From positions 124,001 to 188,000 of the forward strand of contig NZ_CP024634.1 in NCBI RefSeq assembly GCF_003711265.1: a stretch of 64,000 nt of DNA, in the 5' to 3' direction. Shown here piece by piece: positions 17,576-26,734 of the stretch. Origin of the DNA: Bathymodiolus thermophilus thioautotrophic gill symbiont (lineage in GTDB: Bacteria; Pseudomonadota; Gammaproteobacteria; PS1; Pseudothioglobaceae). Position 1 is the stretch's first letter. Each line of letters opens with the position of its first letter. A program made the position numbers and the translations under genes. The notes beneath the pieces are model-generated. The model worked only from the letters and a program-made list of their open reading frames with translations, made no database searches and was not told the origin of the DNA.

Positions 17576-20500
17576 ATGCCAAATAATAATCAAAATTTAC
17601 CAGAAGACAGCACAATAGTCGAAATTACTAGCAATATAAACGCCGCCTTATATTCTGCAGTTAGTGATGCTATGAGCAAAGCACCACCTTCATTTAAAGC
17701 AGGATTGTCTTTAATTAGACAGTCGAGTGGTGTATTGCAAATTGGCATTGCTGCTGATACTGACAATCAAGCACAAGAAATGGCTGAATTTGTTGGTGGT
17801 GTGATTGGGGGTTTTTTAGGTAGCTTTGGATCTCCTCTTGTTGGCATTGACTTAGGTTCCGCTGGTGGAGTAGCAGATGAAGCAATCTACGACTACTTCA
17901 CTGATAGCGCAAGAACTGCTCAAGCCGATCCACGACTTGCTACTGATAAAGGCATTGATTTAGATGCTGCTATTGAACACGCTAGAACTGATAATTCTGA
18001 ATCTCGTGCTGATGTTAAGGCGTTAGAAGGTTTAGAAAACGGTGACTCCACCGCCATCAAAGGTGACAATACTCTCAGCGAAATCGCTCAAGCCAATAGC
18101 ATGACCCTCAACGAACTCCTCGCTCTCAATCCTGACTTTTCAGGCAATCCAGAACTTGTCCGCCCAGGAAACTTGGTCCTTTTAAAAGACACACAAGGCA
18201 CGCAAACCTTCACCCAGTGGCTAAACGATAACCCAGATGTCAGACAAGATGTGATTAACCAAGTTAAAAGAGACTTGGGGCTTGCTACTAATTCTAAAAG
18301 TCCACTTGTTTTAGATCTCGATCTTGATGGCGTAGTAGAAACCATTTCTAAAGCAAACTCAGGAGTGTATTTTGATCATGATGGTAACGGCTTTAAAGAG
18401 CAATCAGCTTGGGTAGGTAGTGACGATGGTTTATTGGTGTATGACCGTAATAATAACGGTAAGATTGACGATGGATCTGAGTTGTTTGGCAATAACACTC
18501 TACTTGCCAATGGTAGAAATTCTGTTAATGGTTTTAAAGCACTGAGTGAGTTAGATAGTAATGGAGACGGCATTATTGACAATACAGATGCTCAATTTAA
18601 TAACATTAAAGTTTGGCAAGACAAAGACTCTGATGGTGAATTGGATGACGGTGAGCTTTTAAGTCTGAGTGAGGCAGGAGTAGTTTCACTTGGTACTACT
18701 TACATCAGTTCAAATGAAGTAGATAGCAACAACAACGCTCATAAACAACAAGGACACTTTACCCGTAGTGATGGCGGTAGTGCCAAGATGAACGATGTTT
18801 GGTTTGATGTAAATTTGGCCGTTACCAAGGAAACTAACTTGGTGGCAGTAAGTGATGTTATTAAGAATTTGCCTAATTTACTAGGCTTTGGCAATGTGCG
18901 CAGTCTGCACCAAGCCATGGCACTAGATGCCAGTGGTGAGTTGCAAACTCTGGTAGAGCAAGTAATTGGCAGTAGCGATGATGAGCAAGATGCGCTACTT
19001 ACACAGATGATTTATCACTGGACAGGCGTTGAAGACATAGATCCAAACAGCAGGGAGGCAACAACAAAAAATTACAGTAATGTTATCGACGCTAGAAAAC
19101 TAGAGGCGCTTGAAGAATTAATGGGAAAAAAATGGCTTGACGCTCGGTGTTTAGGAGGTGATAACGGCCTATATGGGCAAGCGGCACCAGTATTACTCAA
19201 AACTTTTGATGATTTCAAAGTGTATATCAAAGAAAAAATGCTTAAGAATATAAGTGATGATTTTCTTGCTAAGATTCGCATTGACACCGATATTGAGGCA
19301 GTGTATGTAGATACTCTTGTAAACTATATACACTTTGAATATGCAAGCAATCCAAAAAATATTCTAATTAAACTTAAACAATTAAAATTATTATTGCAGA
19401 ATATGGGCGCAGAAGGTGAAATGGCTTTACTGGCTATTAGGGCAACTGGTGACATTTATGGCGATGAAATTGCACAAGAGTTAGCAAGGGATTGTGATCA
19501 AGTTTTGACTGGAACAAATGGCAATGATATTCTCAATGGCGGTACTGGAAACGATATTTTAAATGGTGTAAATGGTAACAATACCTTAGAAGGTGGCAAA
19601 GGTAACGATACCCTGAGTGGCGGTGGTTTTCAGAGTAAAAATACCTATTTATTTAACTTAGGCGATGGTCAGGATAAAATTATTGATTATAGTATTAACT
19701 ATGCCTCTAGTAAAGATACAATTATTTTTGGTGCAGGCATTAATGTCAATGATATTGTGGCGACAAATCTAGGGCTAGATTTGGTTTTATCTAACAGCAG
19801 TAACACAGATGAAATTACCATTAAAAAATGGTTTGTTGGCAATAGATACTGGATTGAAAAATTTGAATACGCTGACGGCACCACCATTGACGCCAGCGCT
19901 TATGCTGATATGATCTTTAAAATAAGGGGCACAAATCAAGATGACATCTTGACAGGGAGGATGGATTTTAATAATAGCATTTACAGTTTGGCAGGCAATG
20001 ATATTTTGACAGGTGGCTATAAGAACGACATTTTGAATGGTGGTAGCGACAACGATATTCTAAGGGGTGGAGAAGGCAACGATACCCTAGTAGGCGGAAC
20101 AGGCAACGATACTTTAGATGGCGGTGGTTTTCGTAGTAAAAATACCTATTTATTTAACTTAGGCGACGGTCAGGATGAAATTATTGAGGATAGCGCCAAC
20201 TATGCCTCTGGTGACGATACAATTATTTTTGGTGCAGGCATTAATGTCAATGATATTGTGGCGACAAATCTAGGGCTAGATTTGGTTTTATCTAACAGCA
20301 GTAACACAGATGAAATTACCATTAAAAAATGGTTTGCTGGCAATAGATACCGGATTGAAAAATTTGAATACGCTGACGGCACAATCATTGACGCCAGTGC
20401 TTATGCTGATATGATCTTTAAAATAAGGGGCACAAATCAAGATGACATCTTGACAGGGAGGATGGATTTTAATAATAGCATTTACAGTTTGGCAGGCAAT

Positions 20501-21454
20501 GATATTTTGACAGGTGGCCATAAGAACGACATTTTGAATGGTGGTAGCGACAACGATATTCTAAGAGGTGGAAAAGGCAACGATACCCTGGTAGGCGGAA
20601 CAGGCAACGATACTTTAGATGGCGGTGGTTTTCGTAGTAAAAATACCTATTTATTTAACTTAGGTGACGGTCAGGATGAAATTATTGAGGATAGCGTCAA
20701 CTATGCCTCTGGTGACGATACAATTATTTTTGGTGCAGGCATTAATGTCAATGATATTGTGGCGACAAATCTAGGGCTAGATTTGGTTTTATCTAACAGC
20801 AGTAACACAGATGAAATTACCATTAAAAAATGGTTTGCTGGCGATAGATACCAGATTGAAAAATTTGAATACGCTGACGGCACAATCATTGACGCCAGTG
20901 CTTATACTGATATGATCTTTGAAATAAGTGGCACAAATCAAGATGACATTTTGACAGGGAGGATGGATTTTAATAATAGCATTTACAGTTTGGCAGGCAA
21001 TGATATTTTGACAGGTGGCCATAAGAACGACATTTTGAATGGTGGTAGCGACAACGATATTCTAAGAGGTGGAAAAGGCAACGATACCCTGGTAGGCGGA
21101 ACAGGCAACGATACTTTAGATGGCGGTGGTTTTCGTAGTAAAAATACCTATTTATTTAACTTAGGTGACGGTCAGGATGAAATTATTGAGGATAGCGTCA
21201 ACTATGCCTCTGGTGACGATACAATTATTTTTGGTGCAGGCATTAATGTCAATGATATTGTGGCGACAAATCTAGGGCTAGATTTGGTTTTATCTAACAG
21301 CAGTAACACAGATGAAATTACCATTAAAAAATGGTTTGCTGGCGATAGATACCAGATTGAAAAATTTGAATACGCTGACGGCACAATCATTGACGCCAGT
21401 GCTTATGCTGATATTAATCTTGAATCTGTTAATGATGGCATGAGCGTTATGTAA
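17576..21454 (+). CDS. Large RTX protein 3 with LysM domain and tandem 167-residue modules
   Basis: This 1,292-residue protein differs at the N-terminus from its neighbours. It has a glycine-rich stretch (FVGGVIGGFLGSFGSPLVG, about residues 81-99) and a LysM-like domain (GDNTLSEIAQANSMTLNELL, about 163-202). The FrpC-like calcium module follows (LDLDGVVETI, DRNNNGKIDDGSELFG, SNGDGIIDNTD), but its junction reads Ser242-Pro243 instead of Asp-Pro, so self-cleavage is not expected. After a helical region come nonapeptides and the YLFNLGDGQD...KKWF domain, repeated three more times in exact 501-bp units. A LysM suggests peptidoglycan binding. Secretion and adhesion or toxin roles are inferred. Confidence 0.8.
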   Translation: MPNNNQNLPEDSTIVEITSNINAALYSAVSDAMSKAPPSFKAGLSLIRQSSGVLQIGIAADTDNQAQEMAEFVGGVIGGFLGSFGSPLVGIDLGSAGGVADEAIYDYFTDSARTAQADPRLATDKGIDLDAAIEHARTDNSESRADVKALEGLENGDSTAIKGDNTLSEIAQANSMTLNELLALNPDFSGNPELVRPGNLVLLKDTQGTQTFTQWLNDNPDVRQDVINQVKRDLGLATNSKSPLVLDLDLDGVVETISKANSGVYFDHDGNGFKEQSAWVGSDDGLLVYDRNNNGKIDDGSELFGNNTLLANGRNSVNGFKALSELDSNGDGIIDNTDAQFNNIKVWQDKDSDGELDDGELLSLSEAGVVSLGTTYISSNEVDSNNNAHKQQGHFTRSDGGSAKMNDVWFDVNLAVTKETNLVAVSDVIKNLPNLLGFGNVRSLHQAMALDASGELQTLVEQVIGSSDDEQDALLTQMIYHWTGVEDIDPNSREATTKNYSNVIDARKLEALEELMGKKWLDARCLGGDNGLYGQAAPVLLKTFDDFKVYIKEKMLKNISDDFLAKIRIDTDIEAVYVDTLVNYIHFEYASNPKNILIKLKQLKLLLQNMGAEGEMALLAIRATGDIYGDEIAQELARDCDQVLTGTNGNDILNGGTGNDILNGVNGNNTLEGGKGNDTLSGGGFQSKNTYLFNLGDGQDKIIDYSINYASSKDTIIFGAGINVNDIVATNLGLDLVLSNSSNTDEITIKKWFVGNRYWIEKFEYADGTTIDASAYADMIFKIRGTNQDDILTGRMDFNNSIYSLAGNDILTGGYKNDILNGGSDNDILRGGEGNDTLVGGTGNDTLDGGGFRSKNTYLFNLGDGQDEIIEDSANYASGDDTIIFGAGINVNDIVATNLGLDLVLSNSSNTDEITIKKWFAGNRYRIEKFEYADGTIIDASAYADMIFKIRGTNQDDILTGRMDFNNSIYSLAGNDILTGGHKNDILNGGSDNDILRGGKGNDTLVGGTGNDTLDGGGFRSKNTYLFNLGDGQDEIIEDSVNYASGDDTIIFGAGINVNDIVATNLGLDLVLSNSSNTDEITIKKWFAGDRYQIEKFEYADGTIIDASAYTDMIFEISGTNQDDILTGRMDFNNSIYSLAGNDILTGGHKNDILNGGSDNDILRGGKGNDTLVGGTGNDTLDGGGFRSKNTYLFNLGDGQDEIIEDSVNYASGDDTIIFGAGINVNDIVATNLGLDLVLSNSSNTDEITIKKWFAGDRYQIEKFEYADGTIIDASAYADINLESVNDGMSVM
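19907..21409 (+). repeat. Three in-frame tandem 501-bp repeats within RTX gene 3
   Basis: Units 19907-20407, 20408-20908 and 20909-21409 each encode 167 residues starting DMIF and including GTNQDDILTGRM, a nonapeptide block, YLFNLGDGQDEII and KKWFAG. Units 2 and 3 differ at only a few bases, showing recent duplication or homogenisation. An earlier partial unit (from about 19,640) matches the second half. Confidence 0.95.
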
Positions 21455-21507
21455 TCGAATAGAGAAATATTAACGGCAAACCTTAGGAATTAAAACCTAT
21501 CAAATAT

Positions 21508-21668
21508 GAGGCCTTTGCATAAATATGGATGATTAGCAAAATTCAATTTTTGTGCCATTGGTAATTTTCTTAAATCTTGTCCTAGCAGGGCTAAGGCTGG
21601 GTTTAAAAAATTACCAAGTGGGTGAAAAATGGATTCTTGATGATTATTTATATTTATGTAAAGGTCTC
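21508..21668. mobile_element. MITE copy B (161 bp), reverse orientation
   Basis: Ends GAGGCCTTTGCATAAATAT and ATATTTATGTAAAGGTCTC, each one base off the consensus. The 5-bp direct repeat AATAT flanks it (21503-21507 and 21669-21673). The duplicated flank at about 16,470 lacks the element and so shows the pre-insertion site. Confidence 0.9.
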
Positions 21669-21684
21669 AATATATTGATTGTAT

Positions 21685-21843
21685 GTGGTTTTTGTATAAT
21701 TTATGAACAATCATTAAAAATCCATCTTTTGTCAATCTGGTGATTTTTTAAATTCAGTTTTAGTTTACTAGGGCAAAGTTTAGAGAAATTGTCAATTCGG
21801 TAAAAAATGGATTTTTTAACCATTCATATTTATGCAAAGGCTT
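21685..21843. repeat. Degenerate MITE copy between RTX 3 and lolA
   Basis: It follows the element order: GTGGTTTTTGTATAATTTATG, ATCATTAAAAATCCATC, then ATTCATATTTATGCAAAGGC at the right end, which touches the lolA stop codon. The left half of the same old copy is present at about 16,470-16,537, so it predates the duplication. Confidence 0.75.
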
Positions 21844-22424
21844 TATTTAATAATATCAAAACTTGGGTCAATCGCCAATTCAAAAGTTTTTGGTATGATA
21901 TTGGGGTTAATGACTAGTTGGTCAAACGAAACGCTAACTGTTTGTTCTAAATCGTTGATTAGCACAATGGCACTCAGTAGTCCGTCTTGAAAGCCAAATT
22001 CTACTGATTGAGTGTTACCTTTTGCTAAATACCAGTCAATGCCGCCCGCTTGATGAGAAAATTTTGGCACATTTTTAAGGGTGTTGGGTTTGTTGATTAG
22101 CCAGTAGAGGGGTGTTTCTGCAAAATTTTTGGTTTTTTGTAAAACCGCTTGTTCAAGTTCGGTGTCGATTAGCCATAATTCATCGTTGCTCAGTAGCAGT
22201 GTTTGTTCGTTGGGCTGGGTGGTGTGCCAGCGTAGTTTTTGTGGGCGTTGGAAGGTAAAGTTGCCGGTTGTTTTGCTTAACAAATTGTAGCCGTCGTCAT
22301 ACACTGTTTGTGAGAAGTTGGCACTGAGTGATTCTATTGAATTGAAAAACTCGGAAAACTGGTTGCGTTCACTGAGCGCTGTATTTGCCCACAAGAAAGA
22401 TACGATAATAAATATTTTGATCAT
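21843..22424 (-). CDS. lolA: Outer-membrane lipoprotein carrier protein LolA
   Basis: The 193-residue periplasmic protein has a short signal peptide (MIKIFIIVSFLWANTALS). It has the LolA core: SLSANFSQTVYD (about residues 32-43), TGNFTFQRPQKLRWHT with conserved R/W, NDELWLID, and LKNVPKF. LolA carries lipoproteins released by LolCDE across the periplasm to LolB. It starts 3 bp after the ftsK stop, so the pair is co-transcribed. Confidence 0.92.
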   Translation of the reverse strand: MIKIFIIVSFLWANTALSERNQFSEFFNSIESLSANFSQTVYDDGYNLLSKTTGNFTFQRPQKLRWHTTQPNEQTLLLSNDELWLIDTELEQAVLQKTKNFAETPLYWLINKPNTLKNVPKFSHQAGGIDWYLAKGNTQSVEFGFQDGLLSAIVLINDLEQTVSVSFDQLVINPNIIPKTFELAIDPSFDIIK

Positions 22425-22427
22425 TTT

Positions 22428-24713
22428 TTAATCCTTGCCAATTGGTTTTGGCGCTAGTACTTGTCGATTGCCTGCGCTGTTCATGCTACTAACAACGCCT
22501 GAGGCCTCCATGTCATCAATAATCCGTGCGGAGCGATTGTAGCCAATGCGTAGGTGGCGTTGTAGGCTTGAAATTGAGGCTTTGCGTGATGAGGTAACAA
22601 TTTGCACTGCTTCATCGTATAAGGCATCCATCTCGCCTCCAGTTTCGCCAGTGCCCTCGTGGGAGCTGGCAGATTCGCTGTGTGCGTTAACAACGCTATC
22701 CAGATAATTGGTTTCAGAGTGTTCGCGTAAAAAGCCTACCACGCGTGCAATTTCATCGTCTCCAACAAAGGCACCGTGTACACGAGTTAAGTGCGAAATG
22801 CCGGGTGTCATATAGAGCATATCGCCCATACCTAATAATTGTTCTGCACCGCCTTGATCGAGAATGGTTCGAGAATCAACTTTTGAAGTAACTTTAAAGG
22901 CGACACGAGAAGGGACATTGGATTTGATAAGACCTGTAATCACATCAACACTTGGGCGTTGGGTGGCAATGATTAAATGAATACCAGCAGCACGCGCTTT
23001 TTGCCCAAGGCGTATGATGAGCGCTTCTACGCGCTTGGCTTTGGCACGGTCTTCTTGTGCTAGCGAGCCTAGCATATCGGCATATTCATCGATGACCAGC
23101 ATAATCAGTGGCAATGACTCTAGTTCTGGCGCACTTTCTCCCTCTTCGGCAGTTAATTCATTAAAGCTTGGGTCAAGTAATGGCGTCCCTTTTTCTTTGG
23201 ACTTTTTAAGTTTTTCGTTAAAGCCTTCAATGTTTCGAACCCCAAATTTAGCCAGTAATAAGTAGCGGCGTTCCATTTCATTGACACACCACCACAGTGC
23301 AGAGGCGGCTTGATTCATATCGGTGATAACGGGTGTGAGTAAGTGTGGCGTGTCTGCATAACACGATAATTCGACGACTTTAGGGTCAATCATAATCATT
23401 CGCACTTGTTCTGGCGTGGCTTTATAAAGCACACTTAGAATCATCGCATTTAGCCCAACTGATTTTCCCATGCCCGTTGCGCCTGCCACTAACAAATGCG
23501 GCATTTTTGCTAAATTTGTTACTATGGGTTGTCCGTTAATATCTTTGCCGAGCGCCATGGTGAGCATAGAAGATGAGTTAGCAAACACTTCGCTAGATAA
23601 AATTTCTTTTAACCCAATTATTTCTCGTTCGGTATTTGGAATCTCTAAACCAATCACAGGTTTACCAGGAATAACATCAACAATACGCACACTTTCAACC
23701 AACAAAGCACGCGCCAAGTCTTTGCTCAAGTTCATAATTTGCGATACCTTAACACCCGGTGCGAGAGAAAGTTCAAATTGTGTAATGACGGGACCCGGTG
23801 TTACTGCGGTAGTGGTTACACTAAAGCCAAAGTCCTTGAGTTTGAGTTCTACTTGGCGTGATATTTCTTCAAGTTCTTGTTCAGAATAGCCTTTGGTGCT
23901 GACTTTGATTTCATCAAGCAGTGACAAATCAGGTAGTCCGCTTAAAGTTGTGCCGTTAAACAGATTGGAATTTGTTGCTGCCTTGATTTTCTTTGGAGGC
24001 ATATTCTTTTTGGTCACATTCACTTTATTTATTAGATTGGGCTTTGGGGCTTTGGCTTGTTGTGCCTTAGCAAAGGCTTTGGCGGCTTTTCTTGCTTCAG
24101 ATTTTGCACGGGATTTTGCACGATATCGCACAAAACTAGCGTACAGCCTACGAAGCACTTTGCCGACAGAAGCAAGAATACTGTTCCATGAAGTGGCACT
24201 AGCAACGCTAAAACTAATCATCATAATGCTTAGGTAAACAAGCAACGATGTTGACCCGAATAACGAACCAAAGTAATTGTGTACCATTTCGCCAACCCAA
24301 CCGCCAGCGGGGGGCAATGTATTTCGTGCTAGTAATGCTGTGCTAGAGGCAAATAATAGAATGGTGGCAACAAGTCGGATGGCAATAGTAAGGTAACTGT
24401 TCGATTCTTTCTTAGTGTTTTTGTGAATTTTGTAGCCCAGCCAAGTTAGTGAAATTGGGATTAAATAAGCGCCATAACCTAAGATTGACAAAGAAAAATC
24501 ACCCAAATAAGCGCCAAACACACCCGCTAAGTTAGTTGCAGTTCCACTGAGGGCAACGCCAGACCAAGGATTTTCCTCTGGTGAGTAAGTAATTAATGCC
24601 ACAAGATAAAGCAGGCTAAAGGCAATGAGTGCAATAAAAAACACCTCGTTTTTGGCACGGGTGTAGCGAGGCTGAGTGGTATTTTTTGCTTTAGATTTGG
24701 TATTTTTTTTCAA
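22428..24713 (-). CDS. ftsK: DNA translocase FtsK
   Basis: The 761-residue protein has four N-terminal membrane helices (about 25-190), a basic linker (residues about 200-250), and the motor. Walker A is AGATGMGKSVGLNAM (Met replacing the usual Ser), Walker B LIMLVIDEYADML. ATQRPSVDVITG and RVAFKVTSKVDSRTILD follow, and a C-terminal gamma winged-helix (SISSLQRHLRIGYNRSARI) should read KOPS sites. It moves chromosome ends at the septum and activates XerCD. The start is probably TTG at 24713; no ATG is available upstream in frame. It is divergent from trxB. A decayed partial copy lies at 16,538-16,930. Confidence 0.95.
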   Translation of the reverse strand: MKKNTKSKAKNTTQPRYTRAKNEVFFIALIAFSLLYLVALITYSPEENPWSGVALSGTATNLAGVFGAYLGDFSLSILGYGAYLIPISLTWLGYKIHKNTKKESNSYLTIAIRLVATILLFASSTALLARNTLPPAGGWVGEMVHNYFGSLFGSTSLLVYLSIMMISFSVASATSWNSILASVGKVLRRLYASFVRYRAKSRAKSEARKAAKAFAKAQQAKAPKPNLINKVNVTKKNMPPKKIKAATNSNLFNGTTLSGLPDLSLLDEIKVSTKGYSEQELEEISRQVELKLKDFGFSVTTTAVTPGPVITQFELSLAPGVKVSQIMNLSKDLARALLVESVRIVDVIPGKPVIGLEIPNTEREIIGLKEILSSEVFANSSSMLTMALGKDINGQPIVTNLAKMPHLLVAGATGMGKSVGLNAMILSVLYKATPEQVRMIMIDPKVVELSCYADTPHLLTPVITDMNQAASALWWCVNEMERRYLLLAKFGVRNIEGFNEKLKKSKEKGTPLLDPSFNELTAEEGESAPELESLPLIMLVIDEYADMLGSLAQEDRAKAKRVEALIIRLGQKARAAGIHLIIATQRPSVDVITGLIKSNVPSRVAFKVTSKVDSRTILDQGGAEQLLGMGDMLYMTPGISHLTRVHGAFVGDDEIARVVGFLREHSETNYLDSVVNAHSESASSHEGTGETGGEMDALYDEAVQIVTSSRKASISSLQRHLRIGYNRSARIIDDMEASGVVSSMNSAGNRQVLAPKPIGKD

Positions 24714-24759
24714 GATGATTTACGCTTACTCTATAATATTCATAATTTAGTAATTATAA

Positions 24760-25719
<960 letters not shown>

Positions 25720-25748
25720 TTTTGCAGGTATAATTGCTATTTTTTTAA

Positions 25749-25824
25749 GGCCACATAGCTCAGTTGGTAGAGCAAGGGATTGAAAATCCCTGTGTCCCTA
25801 GTTCAATTCTAGGTGTGGCCACCA
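25749..25824 (+). tRNA. tRNA-Phe (anticodon GAA)
   Basis: A 76-nt cloverleaf: acceptor GGCCACA/TGTGGCC, D arm GCTC...GAGC, anticodon stem AGGGA/TCCCT with loop TTGAAAA (GAA), T arm with GTTCAATTC, and encoded CCA. It lies 29 bp after trxB and is followed by a terminator. Confidence 0.98.
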
Positions 25825-25833
25825 TTTTTTAAG

Positions 25834-25862
25834 AAGCCTGTATTTATACAGGCTTTTTTTTT
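25834..25862 (+). terminator. Terminator after tRNA-Phe
   Basis: Nine-bp arms AAGCCTGTA/TACAGGCTT with a 4-nt loop, followed by a run of T. Confidence 0.9.
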
Positions 25863-25952
25863 GGATTAAACTCCCGCAACCCCTTCTATTGTGCTGATTT
25901 TAATTCATTATTTTTTATATAGGCTATATTAGTATTTATTTATACAATAAAC

Positions 25953-25980
25953 TTGTAATATTATAAAATAATGATATAAT
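25953..25980 (+). promoter_or_regulatory. Promoter of a candidate small RNA
   Basis: TTGTAA (25953-25958) and TATAAT (25975-25980) are 16 bp apart in AT-rich DNA. The predicted start near 25,987 has no following gene, only a structured stretch ending in a terminator. Confidence 0.55.
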
Positions 25981-25986
25981 TTCTCC

Positions 25987-26136
25987 TATGCCACCATTCT
26001 CCCCCAAGAACTTATCCTCTCCTCAAGAGATAAAAGTGGTGGCATACTTATTCATTGTTAAGTGTTAAACAAAAAAAAGTGTTGGCACTTAATACACCAA
26101 AAAGCGTTATTAACCATTTGTTAATAACGCTTTTTT
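25987..26136 (+). ncRNA. Candidate structured small RNA, about 150 nt
   Basis: Between the promoter and a strong terminator lie three possible hairpins. They are a long stem TATGCCACC...GGTGGCATA (25987-26045 region) enclosing TTATC-CTCT/AGAGATAA, then TTAAGTG...CACTTAA (about 26,058-26,092), then the terminator stem. It does not match what I know of 6S, 4.5S, RNase P or tmRNA. No protein frame with a ribosome site is evident. Confidence 0.45.
26099..26136. terminator. Strong, probably bidirectional terminator
   Basis: Perfect 16-bp arms (26099-26114 and 26120-26135, AAAAAGCGTTATTAAC and its complement) with a 5-nt loop. T tracts occur on both strands, so it can end the candidate RNA and also the convergent UPF0149 operon. 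Confidence 0.9.
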
Positions 26137-26173
26137 GTGGGAAATTGGTTATTCTTAATTTATTGCTATGTGC

Positions 26174-26731
26174 TTAGTGTAGTGTATCTGTAGATATATA
26201 ATCTTGCTTAGAAGGCTGCAAAGTCTCTTGAATAAGTAAGGTGCCCATACGCACAAATTCGATAATTTCGCTCAAATCATTTGCATTTTCTTCATCGTCT
26301 AGCACCTCGCTATCTAATTGAGATATTTCACTAAAGTCTTTAATCATTTCCAGTATATCTTCATCATGCGTGGATATTTTTTGTAAACCTAAGCCGACTA
26401 AGAATCCTTGACACCACTGAATTAATGTATCGGCTTGCTCTTTTAGTGTGCAGTCTTCATCTGCAATTAACAACTGGAAATTGAGTGTTTCGTCACCCAG
26501 TTGTAGGAGTGTACTGTTGTAAATTTGTGCTAATTTCTCATGGGCAGATTTTTCATTAAGATTGTCAAAATCAATGCTTACCAGCACTTCATTTAGCCAT
26601 TCATCTAACGAAAGATCAGGTTTAACACAGGCAAAGCCACATAAAATACCATGGGCGCTGGCAATCGTGTCATCGGTGTTTAAGTGATGCAGGGTGTTTT
26701 TAACTTCATCGTAGTTGATTATAATTTCCAT
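26174..26731 (-). CDS. UPF0149 (YgfB/YecA-like) family protein
   Basis: The 185-residue acidic helical protein has the family pattern TIASAHGILCGFACV near residue 25 and LIQWCQGFLVGLGLQ near residue 105, then an acidic C-terminal region. UPF0149/YgfB proteins are conserved in gammaproteobacteria; YgfB in Pseudomonas affects gene regulation, but the molecular role is not general knowledge. It is the last gene of the transglycosylase-ruvX-pyrB operon, 3 bp after pyrB. Confidence 0.8.
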   Translation of the reverse strand: MEIIINYDEVKNTLHHLNTDDTIASAHGILCGFACVKPDLSLDEWLNEVLVSIDFDNLNEKSAHEKLAQIYNSTLLQLGDETLNFQLLIADEDCTLKEQADTLIQWCQGFLVGLGLQKISTHDEDILEMIKDFSEISQLDSEVLDDEENANDLSEIIEFVRMGTLLIQETLQPSKQDYISTDTLH

Positions 26732-26734
26732 ATT

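Noticed and set aside
19907-21409. Regular repeats that might suggest a CRISPR array
   Set aside because: The period is 501 bp, the repeats are in-frame protein modules and there are no short repeat-spacer units. No CRISPR array or cas gene was seen in the window.
11044-21454. A complete RTX toxin operon with acyltransferase and type I secretion genes
   Set aside because: No hlyC-, hlyB-, hlyD- or tolC-like gene is present. The short upstream peptides do not resemble HlyC. The proteins are closer to FrpC-like RTX proteins than to pore-forming haemolysins.
25987-26136. 6S RNA, 4.5S RNA or tmRNA
   Set aside because: The size and stem layout do not fit: no 6S central bubble, no SRP GGAAG apical loop pattern and no tmRNA tRNA-like ends or tag frame. 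Left as an unassigned candidate.
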